DNA of 64,000 nt, taken from NCBI RefSeq assembly GCF_023898315.1, contig NC_064619.1, positions 303,962,150 to 304,026,149 on the forward strand, written 5' to 3'. A program made the position numbers and the translations under genes. The notes below the pieces were generated by a model. It ran no database searches and was not told the DNA's origin. It saw only the letters and a program-made list of their open reading frames with translations. The number at the start of each line of letters is the position of its first letter. Within the stretch, counting starts at the first letter, position 1. Positions 41,367-53,800 of the stretch are shown one piece after another. This DNA comes from Schistocerca nitens (Eukaryota; Arthropoda; Insecta; Orthoptera; Acrididae).

Positions 41367-41558
41367 CAAATGGCTCTAAGCACTATGGGACTTAACATCT
41401 GAGGTCATCATTCCCCTAGACTTAGAACTACTTAAACGTAACTAACCTAAGGACATCACACACATCCATGCCCAAGGCAGGATTCGAACCTGCGGCTGTA
41501 GCGGTAGCGCGGCTCCGGACCGAAGCACCTAGACCCGCTCGGCCACACCAGCCGGTCA
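41367..41558 (-). mobile_element. tRNA-derived SINE (family A), copy 1
   Basis: The target duplication GTACTTTGGTT flanks it at 41356-41366 and 41559-41569. The head at the right end has GGCCGAGCGGG (box A) and GGATTCGAACCTG read from the other strand (box B). The GAGC-CATTTGAACC end lies at the left. It is inserted in the gag region of the gypsy fossil. Confidence 0.92.
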
Positions 41559-42798
41559 GTACTTTGGTTTGTGATGTTTAAGCTAGATTTGAGCACAATG
41601 AAATATCCAACGAACGCATGGGGTTTGTGGTGCCAATCAACGCATTATACATGAAGGTGGCATACTTAAGCCAGCCAGCAGAATGACAGTATATGTACTT
41701 GGAAAATTGTGATCAGCAGGACGTGCAAACTGCTAGCTCAACATATAGACAGGTACTGAAGATCAAGGAAATGGAAGACAGAACATCCTACGAATATTAG
41801 TGACACCAACAGTGAAGGAGAGCTACCTGATGCGAAGCTGTTGCACATACGGCTAGCGCAGTTGTTGGGGGCAGCCTAGGGAGCAGTAGTGGCCTGTGAT
41901 AAAGACGATGTGCAGGTGCAGATAACGTTGGCAGACGAAGTTTTCGCAACATTGGACAGTACATGTACAGCATACATAACAATGGTCACTGACTGTTTTG
42001 CACAGCAAGAGACCACAGCAATAAGGAAGGGCCAGCACACCGATATTACTAAAAAGCTACATGAGCCCTGTTCTAGAGAGGCAAGTGTCGATGTTATTGC
42101 AAAACAAGAAGAGTATACCTGGGCCAGGAACAAATAAAACACAGCTACTGGGAATAGCCAACAGGAAGAGTTTTGTTAGTATCAACAACTGTCTGCCTAC
42201 AGAGCAACAAGATGGACCAAACAATGCGCGTACCAAAATGACGCCAAATGACAACAGTGGCCGGACGTTGGCCTGGCAGGCGGCAAAAATCAACAGCAGC
42301 GCTTTCAGCAGAGAGTGATGAGGAAACTTTGTCAACTTATCTACACCACCACACAGGTTATATGTTAAAGACATGAGGTTGGGACACAACATCCTAATTG
42401 GTTCAGGATCAGACGTTAGTGCACAGCCCATTGGAGACAGCAGAACTACAGCCACAGCCCCGCAAATGAATCTCATAGCAGTGAATAAATCAGCAATAGC
42501 GATATAGGGAAACTACAAAATGGAGGTATATTTAGGGTTCCGTGAGTTACCAAGGGACCTTTGTATTAGCGGAGATGGTAGAGGCCATACTGGGTGCCAA
42601 TTTCCTATATGAGAAGGGAATAGAGGTATGTATCAGCGCCACACAGGTTAGGAAAGATAGAGAACTCGTCACAGGTATACTAGGACGAAAAACAAATCAG
42701 ACCATGAACTACACACACACGGTTTGGTAGTAAATGGTGAAAGTGGCAGCAACTTGGTGCATGTCACACAGCACAGTGCGCCACATTAGGATGACTTG

Positions 42799-42996
42799 CC
42801 GGCCGGAGTGGCCGAGCGGTTCTAGGCGCTGCAGTCTGGAACCGCGCGACCGCTACGGTCGCAGGTTCGAATCCTGCTTCGGGCATGGATGTGTGTGATG
42901 TCCTTAGGTTAGTTAGGTTTAAGTAGTTCTAAGTTCTAGGGGACTGATGACCACAGCAGTTAAGTCCCATAGTGCTCAGAGCCATTTGAACCATTT
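42799..42996 (+). mobile_element. tRNA-derived SINE (family A), copy 2
   Basis: The head TGGCCGAGCGGTTCTAGG (box A) and GGTTCGAATCC (box B) are intact. The body contains TTAGGTTAGTTAGG. The 3' part has the hairpin GGGACT-loop-AGTCCC (42940-42968) followed by GAGCCATTTGAACC. A 13-bp duplication, TTAGGATGACTTG, flanks it at 42786-42798 and 42997-43009. It is the best-preserved copy here. Confidence 0.95.
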
Positions 42997-43110
42997 TTAG
43001 GATGACTTGAGGTCAATTAGCCTTGAAGTGGCCATGGAGGTTAGCCCCAGATCGTTTCATAGCAGCAATGCAAGAATTTGAAGGTTTGTTGAAGGCTGGC
43101 GTGCTACATA

Positions 43111-43770
43111 CCGGGTGATCAAGAAGTCAGTATAAATTTGAAAACTTAATAAACCACGTAATAATGTAGATAGAGAGGTAAAAACTGACACACATGCTTG
43201 GAATGACATGGGGTTTTATTAGAACTAAAAAAAAAAAAAGTATTGCTAGACGCGTGAAAGATCTCCTGCGCGCGTCGTTTGGTGATGATCGTGTGCTCAG
43301 CCGCCACTTTCGTCATACTTGGCCTCCCAGGTCCCCAGACCTCAGTCTGTACAATTATTGGCTTTGGGGTTACCTGAAGTCGCAAGTGTATCGTGATCGA
43401 CCGACATCTCTAGGGATGCTGAAAGACAACATCCGACGCCAATGCCTCACCATAACTCCTGAGATGCTTTATAGTGCTGTTCACAACATTATTCCTCGGC
43501 TATAGCTATTGTTGAGGAATGATGGTGGACATAGTGAGTATTTCCTGTAAAGAACATCATCTTTGCTTTGTCTTACTTTGTTATGCTAATTATTGCTATT
43601 CTGATCAGATGAAACGCCATCTGTCGGACATTTTTTGAACGTTTGTATTTTGTTGGTTCTAATAAAACCCCATGTCATTCCAAGCATGTGTGTCAATTTG
43701 TACCTGTCTATCTACATTATTCCGTGATTTATTCAGTTTTCAAATTTATACTGACTTTTTGATCACCTGG
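43111..43770 (+). mobile_element. Mariner-family deletion derivative
   Basis: It is 660 bp long between TA dinucleotides at 43109-43110 and 43771-43772. The ends are inverted repeats of about 120 bp starting CCGGGTGATCAAGAAGTCAG, with few differences. The interior keeps the C-terminal part of a mariner transposase, with HTWPPRSPDLSLYNYWLWG and LKDNIRRQCLTITPEM. The position equivalent to the last catalytic Asp of mariner (PSDYH in Mos1) is Asn (LYNYW). It is non-autonomous and inserted in the gypsy fossil near its reverse transcriptase. Confidence 0.9.
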
Positions 43771-46632
43771 TAGATCTGAAGGCCAGAGGCCTCACTTCTA
43801 CACAGGCTAAAACAGAAAGATGGAAAATGGAGGCCCTGTGATAACTGCTGCTACCCGATATCCAACGTCAAGGACTTTACCAATCTCCTGACAGGAGCGA
43901 CAATATTTCGAATAATTGACTGAAAAAAGGCATACCATCAGATGCAAATTGCGGAAAGTGATGTACCGAAGGCAGCAGTAACAACATCTTTCAGCTTGTT
44001 TCAGTATGTGTGAGTGCTGTTTGGATTGAAGAACGTGGTGCAGATGTGGCAGCAGTTTATTTACGAGATGCTAATGGGATTGTTGTGCCATTTCGTGTAT
44101 TTGGATGATATATTGGTGTTCTCAATGTCGAAGAAGTTGCATGATGAGCACCTTTAGGTCTTTCCAAGTGCGCCACGTATGGAGTGGTAATCAATAAGGC
44201 GAAATGCATGTTTTAATAACAACTGGTGGCATTCTTGCGCCAAGCAGTGTCGGCAGCCGGGATATGCCCCCTGAAGGATAAAATAGCAATCATCAAAGAA
44301 CTGCATCGACCAAATAATTTCCGCTAACTCAGAAGACTTTCAGGAACGGTAAACTTCTTCTAACAACATCTGCCAGTGCCAGCCGAAGTGCAGGTGCTGT
44401 TGACATCACATCTAGCAGGCAAGAAAACGAGTGGCTGACAGTCCTTGCAGGGACTTCAGAAATCCATAAAACGTTCGACCAAGTAGAGGCAAACCTACAA
44501 AAGGCAGTTCTGTTGGCGCACTTATTACCACAAGCGCCGTTATCAATAGTGGTCCACGCCAGTCAGAAAGAGATTAGAGTCGCCCTTCACGAATAGATGG
44601 ACAAGCATTGGTAGCCCTTTGGTTTCTTCTTGCACAGGTTCACAGCAACACAGACAAAATGGAGTGCACATGACAGGGAACTGCGCATGATGTATGAGGC
44701 AGTGGGAGATATCCGTTCATATATAAAAGCCAGGGCATTCATAATTTATACTGACCACAAATCCATCACATTCGCATTCAGCATGCATAAAGAGAACTGT
44801 TCTCCATGACAATTCCGACAGTTAGACCCTCAACGACAGGAGTACTAGCAGGACATTCCTATAGGACTGCGGCTCAATCAAATGCAGCTGGCAAGAGGAA
44901 GGGATAGCATTTGGTGGCGACATGACATGAGGTTAGCCTAGACCTTTAGATCCCAAGGAACTATGGAAGGCAGTTTTCTGTAGTATCCACAGGCTAGCCC
45001 TCCCAAATGGTGCCACAAGCATGAAACTTCTGACGGACCGGTGTGTGGCTAAGCATTAAAAAGGATAGCTTTAGATTCGTGAAGATGTGCATGCTGTACC
45101 AGAAGTATAAGTTTGGCCAGCAGTTCTGCAAGCCAGTGGGAGAATTCCCACTAACTAAGGATGGTTCTCGTACATCCACCTGGGCATCGTAGGACATTTG
45201 ATGCCCTTGTAAGGCTACTGTTATTTACTGATTGCTGTGGAATGGTACAAATGATGTGCAGAAGCAGTGCCACTGGCAAATATATCGATTTGAGACAGGG
45301 GCCCATGTGTTTCTGTTGGCATGGATTGTGCAGTTCAATTGTCCATTGCATGTGACCACAGACCAAGGCCATCAGTTTGAATCGACAGTATTCTGGAGCT
45401 GGCCAAGATGTGCAGATATCAGCATCACCACATGACTTTCTACCACCTGGCAAATAATGATATGGTCGACTGCTGGCACAGGACATTAAAAGCAGCATTC
45501 ATGTGCCACATGGTAAGCTGGATTTTGGCATTTACATTAGTGTTACTGGGCCTAAGAACCACTTATAAACCGGATTTAGAGGCATCCATGGCAGATTTGG
45601 TTTATGGAGAGGCCTTGCTCCGACCAGCAGATTTCTTCATGTCGCTGACAGTCAGAGATGGAACAAATGCCAGACGTCCTAAGGTAGGTACCTACACACA
45701 GCACTGGGCTCAAGTTACAATGGAGGCAGCCCATTCATACAGAAAGAATTTAGATTCTGGTCCTATGAGTGGTTAAGGATGATTGCAGTTCCATCACCAC
45801 TGCAACCAGCCACTCTGGACCTTATAAGGTGGTGACAAGAGGTGAGCATACGATAAGACAGAGTGCAATGGGAAGCGACAAACCATCTTCTTAGACCTGG
45901 TAAAACCTGCCTAGATGCTAATGTCAGACACGGAAACAGAGCGTGGACGACAGGAAGAAACACTGCCTGCTTCGAAGGAACATCATTAGTCACACATCAC
46001 GCCGGCCCAGTGGTGAAATCACAGACACCTGTACGTCATACTAGGGCAGGACGATACATAACATACAAATACCCTTGAGTCCCTGGAGCTCTGCTATACA
46101 GGGGTGAGGGAGGGGAGGCTGTGCGGGAGCAGTCAGTGCCAGTGTGAAGTGCATGTAGTGCAAGTTGTTTTTTATTATCTGGGACAGACCCAGTTGACAG
46201 TTCTGTTACTCCTTGGATTTTATTGTTAGTCCTTGATTGTTTGAATCTTGCAGTACATTTAACAGTTTGTGCTTACAACTATCAATGAAGTTTCTGGCAA
46301 TCCTGACATATGAATATTATTTTGGACAGAACATACGAGCAGCCAGTTATCTATAACGTTATTAGTTACGTAAGGAAAAAAAAACATAATGGATAAAGTA
46401 AACAGGCTGTCTACATTCCCCCATAAACATTGTTGATGTGTTTGTATTATGGATATTTTGCAACAAGAAATTATTCCCGTATAAGAACTATGGACAAGGC
46501 GATTTATCAGTAGGTTCCTTTTGGCTGGAGTCAGAAAGTAGTCACATGAGATCCCTCGCTCATGTGGTGCGAATTTTGTCTTGACTGACAAATTTACTGA
46601 AGAACTGTTAAGGATTCGATCGCATCTAACGA

Positions 46633-48031
46633 CACTCTTGAGACGAAAAAAAGTCACACCATGAAGTAATTACCAGAATGGGACGAAAATCGGTAGATGT
46701 AGTACACACATATAGACAAACCAACGATCACAATTTCAGAAAACTTGGATGATTTATTAAATAGAAAGAGCTTCACAAATTGAGCAAGCCAGTGAGGTGT
46801 CGGTCCACATCTGGCCCTTATGCATGAAGTTATTTGGTTTGGCATTCATTGATAGATTTGTTGGACGTCCTTCAGAGAGATATCGTGGAAAATTCTGTTC
46901 AATTGGCGTGTTAATCGTCAAATTCCCGAGATGGTTGGAGGGTCCTGCCCATAATGCTCCAAAAGTTCTCAGTTGGGGAGAGATTCAGCACCACTGATGG
47001 CCAAGGTATATTTGGCAAACACGAAGACAAGCAGTAGTACCTCTTGCCCTGTATAGGGGGGAGGGTGCATTATATTATTGAAACGTAAGTCCAAGATGAC
47101 TTGCCACAAAAGGCAATAAAACTGGGCGCAGAACGTTGATGACATATCGCTTTGCTGTAAGGGTGCCTCATATTACAGCTAAAGGGGTTCTGCTATGAAA
47201 AAAATGGCACCCCAAACCATCACTCATGATTGTCGGGCCGTATGAGGAGCAACAGTTAGGCTGGTATCCCACCATTGTCTGTGGCGTCTCCAGACACGTC
47301 CTCGGCCTAGACTCTCATTGACTGGAGAAGAATTGTTTTCAATGATGACTCCCACTTCGAACTGAGCCCCAGTGACCACCAAAGACGTGAGGTGAGACAC
47401 ACCTGATACCAGTCTGACTATCACCCACCATATGGCCTGACAAGTGACAACCACAAGTTATGGTGGCATTTCTTTTCATAGCAGGATCACTTCCGTTGTC
47501 ATCTGTGACACCATTACAACACAGTGGTACGTTGACGATATTCTACAACCCGATTTGTCGCCCATCATGAAAAATCATCCTGACCTTACATTTCTGTAAG
47601 ATAATGCCCATTTACATATGGGAACAGTTCCTACTGCTTGTCTTTGTGTTTGTCAAAGCCTACCTGCAGAGAATGTTCGCCAGATTGCTTCCCAGTTGGG
47701 TACGTTCGGAGCATTATGGGCAAGGCCTTCCAACCAGCTAGCATTTTGACGATCTAACGTACCAGCTGGACAGAATTTGGCACAATATCCCTCAGGAGGA
47801 CATCCAACAACTCTTCAATCAATCTCAAACCATATAATTTCTTGTATGAGGACCACAGGTGGACAAGGCATTATTGACTTGCTGGGTTCGTGAAGCTCTT
47901 TCTTTTGAATATAATCAACCAATTTTTCTGAAGTTATAACCGTTTCTTTGTCTGTACATGTACAGCACATCTAACGATTTCTATGTCCTTCTGATAATCA
48001 CTTCGTGTTGCGTCGTTTTTTGTATCTTAGA
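46633..48031. mobile_element. Two Tc1-like 3' halves joined head to head
   Basis: From about 47320 rightwards the plus strand reads the second half of a Tc1-like element. It includes GTTTTCAATGATGACTCCCA, a transposase piece reading GGISFHSRITSVVI, then YVDDILQPDLSP and PDLTFL-DNAHLHMG, and an end ACACTCTAAGATAC-type repeat near 48031. From about 47291 leftwards the minus strand reads the same part of the same family, ending at a related terminal repeat near 46633. The result is a 1.4-kb inverted pair with no 5' half. Both halves carry stops. Confidence 0.85.
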
Positions 48032-48745
48032 GTGTATTTGTGACAAACAAGATTATAAATGAGATTGCCACTCTTTTCACTTGCAGCAATTTAAATTGTA
48101 CTCTTAGGTTTCTGCCTAAGCATACTATTGGAAATCGTGACACATTCGGGAAAACCGCTCAAATATTTGCGACAACTAGGAATACAAACGTCTCTGTGGG
48201 TTGGTTCACTAGCAGCAATTTAATTTTTCCTTTTTTGATCAGAAAATCTCTCCATATTCAGAATAAACACTAAATCAATGGTACAGGCAAGACTATAGAT
48301 GTAACTGCTCCTCGTTTTATTTTGAGCAATTTAAGCTGCGCTCTTAGGTTCCTGAGTGAGAATTCACATCTTGGAGCGAACTCATTACTAAGAGAGCACA
48401 CTCGTATATATAAATAACATCGAATACTGTGAAACATACTTCTGTTACAAGAATAAGGAAGTCCCAGAACGTGTTACAAACACAGAGATGAAAAAGTACT
48501 ATTGTGTACCTAGATTCGAACCTACTTCCTTCCACTCCACAATTATGCATCTCTAACCACACAACTACAGCAAACACAGACTAAATAATGCTTTAAAATG
48601 GTTCATAGGTATACACTTCAACAGATGATACATTATTAAATGACAATTATAACAAATCGCACCTAGGGATAAACCTTCACTGTGCTTTCACCTTAAAAGG
48701 CATACTGACATAACACCCAAGTTATAACACAGAAACAAGTGAAAT

Positions 48746-49440
48746 ACACTGACAGAAAAAAATGTTGCAACACCAAGATGAAGTTGTGTGTTAAAAACGG
48801 AAGTTGATAGGCGAGTTTCTTCGTTTGAAAGATGATATCTAATCAAATTCCGCGCCAGTCGGATAAGAGTGGTGCTAGTAGCGCCACTATGAGGATGCAA
48901 ATCAGATTTGCTTTTTAACACACGTTGCAACGGTCATCTGCGTTAGTTTCCTTTGTGATTGGACGTCGTGAGTTCATGTTAGTCAAGAATGCCTTTAATG
49001 CGACAAAGACGCCATTATCAACACATCACTGAGTTTTAATGGCGTGGTGTAATAGGGCTACGATAAGCTGGATCTTCTTTATGCGATACTGCCGAAAGAC
49101 TTGGCACGAATGTAGCCATTGTATACGATTGCTGGCAGCAATGATCACGAGACTGTATGGTCGCAAGAAAACCAAGATCCAGACAGCCATGTGGCGCTAC
49201 TGAGAGGGATGGCCACCGTCTTCAGCTTATTTCTGTGGCGCATTGTACTGCATCTACAGTAGCAATATGAGCAGCAGTTTGCACCAAAGTGGCACAATGA
49301 ACTGTTACAAAGCAGTTACTTCAAGGACAGCTCCGGACCAGATGCCCTGTAGCGCACATTCCATTGACCCAAAACCACAGCCATTTTCTACTCCAGAACC
49401 TAATGAGACACTTCAAAAGTAACAATTGAGGGCTGTCACA
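48746..49440 (+). mobile_element. Tc1-like transposon, 5' half only
   Basis: It starts with a Tc1-type end ACTGACAGAAAAAAATGTTG after TA. A decayed transposase N-terminus is readable as LMRQRRHYQHITEF, then GLR-AGSSLCDTAERLGTNVAIVYDCWQQ, matching a helix-turn-helix region. The 3' half and terminal repeat are missing. Stops and frameshifts are present. Confidence 0.65.
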
Positions 49441-49507
49441 TGACCTCTTTCCAGTTCCAATTTCAGATGAATGTCAGATGCACTTACGATTTTTAGTTAG
49501 TCATGTA

Positions 49508-49590
49508 ACAAATAAATAAATAATATTGAACAAAGTAAGTAATATTTCACAAAGTTAGTAATATTTAAGAAAGTAAGTAATATTTAACAA
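49508..49590. repeat. Short tandem repeat, about 20-21-bp unit
   Basis: Four imperfect copies of AAAGTAAGTAATATTTAACA follow one another. Confidence 0.85.
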
Positions 49591-50809
49591 AATCCTCTCT
49601 TGATAGTAAAGAATCTTTGCCAAACCAGCAATTCATCTTCTATCTCTTGTGTCCAGAGAGTTTAGAATATACAGGCCAAGCACCAGTGCCTCACTATTAC
49701 TGAAGCGCCTGGCTTTAAAGAGGGCAGGAGGATGCCTGGTGTAGCGTCTTCAGTTCCTGTGCAAGCAGCTGACACAAGCAAGTTAATGTCGTCACATCAG
49801 CCCCCCCCCCCCTCCTCCCTTTTTAAAGCCGAGTGCTGCAGGAATATTAGAGTACTGGTGCTTAGCCTGTCAGTCAGCCCTCGTGACGATCGGTGGGAGA
49901 GGGGGGGGGAGGGAGTGGGAGGGTGAGGCGCTCTTGGCAGCCACTGGTGGAATTGTGTCGACCTATGATGTCCTTGGCGAGGCTGCAGTGTCACTCGGCG
50001 TTGTAGGCTCGGTAGAGGTCAGTAGAAAACAGACAGGATGATGCTGCAGAGTTTCCTCCTAGTAGAAATAGTCAGGCTTTAGTCGCTATATGGAGACTGT
50101 TTCGTGTGTACCGATTTGGTCAATCTTTAAAGTGTTCTGCTCTTTCTAAAGCACCCTTCAGGGATCATTGAAATAATAGGTGCATGGTGTATATCTTAGC
50201 CAGACATATGATGCTGTAAGCAGATCTTTATGGATGAACCTCTCTCCGTGCCTGACAGGTGGGGCTGCAGGCAAATGTTGCATTTGGGAGCTGAAATGTC
50301 ATGTGAATGCTGTCACTGTTTCTGCAGCAGTTTGCTAAAGTGGTGTTGTTACAATGAGTTAACCTGGCACCCACAGCTGCCCACCACAGACCAGTTGGGC
50401 TGATAAATATCGCCTATCCTTCTTTACTGATTTGTACAGGCCTAATAATTCCAGCAGCAAGCTGTCCAATCACGTTGACGAGTAACATATTAGTGAGCCT
50501 TCAGCACGTGATGCAGCCTGTCCACCACTCCATTACTAGCAGGATGGAAGCTAGTGGTGCCAGGATGGTTGCCGCTGCATAGTTGGAGGGGCTTAATAAA
50601 CACTTGCGACTGTTGCCTGGAGGAACCAGATTATGCAGAGAGCTATGTGTCAGAATTCTGTGGAAATGTATGCATGTTTTTTGTCCCAGGATGTGTGACA
50701 CCAAATACCCGTGGCTCAATATGGGACAGATATATGTCGAACCTGCAGGCCCGTGTGTTCACTTTGCAGTAAGTCACGTAGCACTGTGTCCTCCTGTTGC
50801 TTGGCCGCT

Positions 50810-53800
50810 AGTATTGGGGCAAGAGGGGTATGGCCCCAAAGTACCATTATCCTAGATGGCGGCGATGACGTCAGCCAAGATGACAGCCGTGATGTCAATC
50901 AAGATGGCGGATTTTGGCGGGAAGTTTGAGGTTTGGTGGGAAGAAGGTCAATTGGGCTACCTCCACTAACCTAACCCCCAGAAAAATGGCGCGGACTTCA
51001 AATTCCAACATGATAATGCACCACACCCCTGTTATCTCTATTAAGCAAGGAAACTGGCGGGAAAAGAGGACTTGTCTTTATTATTTAACCAATTTCAAGC
51101 AGATGCGTTCGCCACTGGGTCTGGACTCCAACTGGCTTAGTTCATATCGTCACCACCAGAGTGCGCTCTCATGTCGTCGGATGATGACGCAAATACCGTT
51201 ATTCAAGGTGGCGGCACCCAGTTTGTTCACCACGACGTTCCTTAGCCGAATCACTTTCAAAATGGGGTAATTTTATAACGAGTTTGCATCATGGGCTGAT
51301 AATACGCATTCCTACAATCACCGTCACGGTATTTGTCCGAAAAAAAATAACACCTCATTCACAGGCAATGTTGTACCTCGATTCGTAAAGCGGGTATAGG
51401 TTTTAACATGGATACTTGTGTGCACCTGTAGGATCAAGACCACTTGTGACAGTAAAATATGGTAGTTGCTGGGATCGGGTTTTTTCTTAACATATCACCA
51501 ATTACATCTGTCTGTCTAGGGTAGGGTGGAAGGACACTCCAGAAAAACCTAACTGACATGCACAAAGATTGCTGATTTTCGGTCAGTATCATTTCGTATT
51601 GCAGGCAATCGTGTATTGAGGAAGTATTATATATAGTAGTAGAAGGGAATGCGTGAGATGCTCGCATTTGAGCATAAGGTTTTCAAAGTATGTGTTTGTT
51701 GAAAGGAAATGACCATGTCCACTCATAAGGAGGGTCTGGATTTGACATGGAGTATTGTGATAGCAAAATGAAGAGTATGTCTAGTCATAAGGAAGGTACA
51801 GATTTTTCTATTTCCAGAGCCACTGCCGACAGCAGGGGGTATTTCCGATACTTCGCTCATTGTCGAATGCCGTTCAGTTGAGATCGCGATCGTAACATTT
51901 AATTGTAAGTATAATGATAAAAGATATATGTGACCAGTTCTCTGGAATAATTCCGTGTATGCATGGGCTATGATGGGAATGATTCACGTTCCCTGTTAAC
52001 AGCAGCAGCTGTCTGAATGCTGAGGCCTGTTGGAGTGTAGGAATGTATATGAGTTAACTTTGACGTCTTTAGACGATCGAATAGAGAACTAATACTTAGT
52101 ATGTGTTGGGTGGCTTTCGTGATCAAGTGGAAATTTGAGAAGATTGTGTATGGAAGTGCGTTTGCAATGGACTGTTATTCCCTCCCATGTAAATTGTTCG
52201 GTTCACTTCTTCTGCTTCTGCCTTTATTTAGTTGAGAGAAGTTCGATTGTGGTGTGTACATCTGGCATGTGGAAGACACGTTTGCCTGTTCTCTAGACAT
52301 GGGAAAGATCTTAGCTGGTTTGTAAATTACAGAGATGATTTGGAGTATGTTAAATTAGTGAGATCGGTATTCGCAGGTGGAGATGTCATTTTTTCATCTG
52401 TTTGTTTCTAGTTACTCAAATGTCTAGAGCACGCTCCACCTAGGTAAAGTCTCAGGTTTGTAGAGAAATAATTTCGAGTCTATATCTACTGCTGTGTGCT
52501 TGATATCGAGAACTACCGCGATAACCATATAATATTATGGTTGATGATGCGAAAATACTTGTGTTCGTGTAATCCCAGAGTCTGGAGATGGGTGTGGAAC
52601 GGCAAGCAAGCAGACAGGTCCAGACTTGAAACAGTAGCACGTTTGTATCGATGGGGAAAGGAGTCTGTCTTTGCACATCAGTTCTGAGAGTGACTTCGAT
52701 TCAGTAAGGGCTTTCTGATGTAAATTGGGTGATTTTGTATTGTGTAGGATATGAATTGTATGTTTACTACATCGATACCGTACATATTGATATATTGCTG
52801 AGTTGGAGATCGGTTACACACACTAATATTCAAGCTCCTGGCCCCAGTGGGAGGAGAGTGTAAATGAGTAGGTGTGTTTACGTATTTGACGATATGTATG
52901 GCACTTTGCGATTTTTAGTTGCCGGTGCAATATGGCGATCAGTGCAAAGTAGTTTATTGTGGCTGAATGTCACATCTGTAGAAAGAAAGAAAAGAATGGT
53001 GCTTCCCTAGGACTGAGGAGTGCAGTGACATACAGTGGGTTTGAGTGCAGGCATATGATGATTTTTTCGGGTGCTGTACAGATATAAAAGATAAGTGCAC
53101 TCTTTGTGTAAAATGTGTATCTATTGCATTGTAATGATAATGTGGATTATGTTATGTAAAAGTGTATATATTGCATTGTAAAGTTAGTGTTGTGTATGTT
53201 GTGGCATGACTAGAGAGGATGACTGTGTGTCCTATCGTGAGGGATGTATAGTTTCAGCACATGGATAACGGAGAGAGAATTCTTATGTTGAGAATTATGT
53301 GCGCTATAGGTAGTAAAACTGATTCCAGAAGCACAGCCATCAAGAGGAGACATTAACTGTACAATGATGGGTGTCCAACTGTATCAGCAATGGTAATATT
53401 TAATTGTAGTTACATTGGTTGATATATTCCTGGCTTCCAATATCGTTGTGAGTATGGTATGTATTTGATGATCTGTATACAAGTTTAAGGGTTTAATTGT
53501 CAATGCACTTTAGCGATCTGTGCAAAATAAATTTACCACTGAAAGTCCCAGAAAGAAGAGGTGGATGGTGCTTGGACGCCGGCGGCATCAGTAATTCGGC
53601 GCTTAAATTCCATAAGAGGAAATGATAATGTTGGATTCATTCACATGCTTTGTGCTGGGATATGGGAGCCCCTACATAGCTGTGAGAACATTTGCATGTG
53701 TTGAGAGCAGGATTGGGTATCATGTGATGGAGTGGGTATCACGTTAGGACTGCATTGGACGTTATTGTGCGCTATTTTCGTAAAGAGGTTCTATTAGGGC

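Larger units (their letters stand above)
40885..46345 (+). mobile_element. Ty3/gypsy LTR-retrotransposon fossil with nested insertions
   Basis: Related LTR-like segments lie at about 40885-41075 and 46117-46345. They share GGGAGCAGTC, AGTTGACAGTTC, GATTTTATTGTTA and TGGCAATCCTGAC. A purine-rich tract precedes the right one. Between them are a gag-like part (about 41100-41800), a reverse transcriptase region (about 43850-44140), RNase H (about 44570-44780) and an integrase region (about 45200-45700). Two SINEs and a mariner derivative sit inside. It is broken in many places and old, judged by LTR divergence near 15-20%. Confidence 0.8.

Noticed and set aside
42799-42870. Functional tRNA gene
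   Set aside because: Box A and box B are good, but the unit continues into a SINE body with flanking duplications and has no closed acceptor stem. The same applies to the other family A heads.
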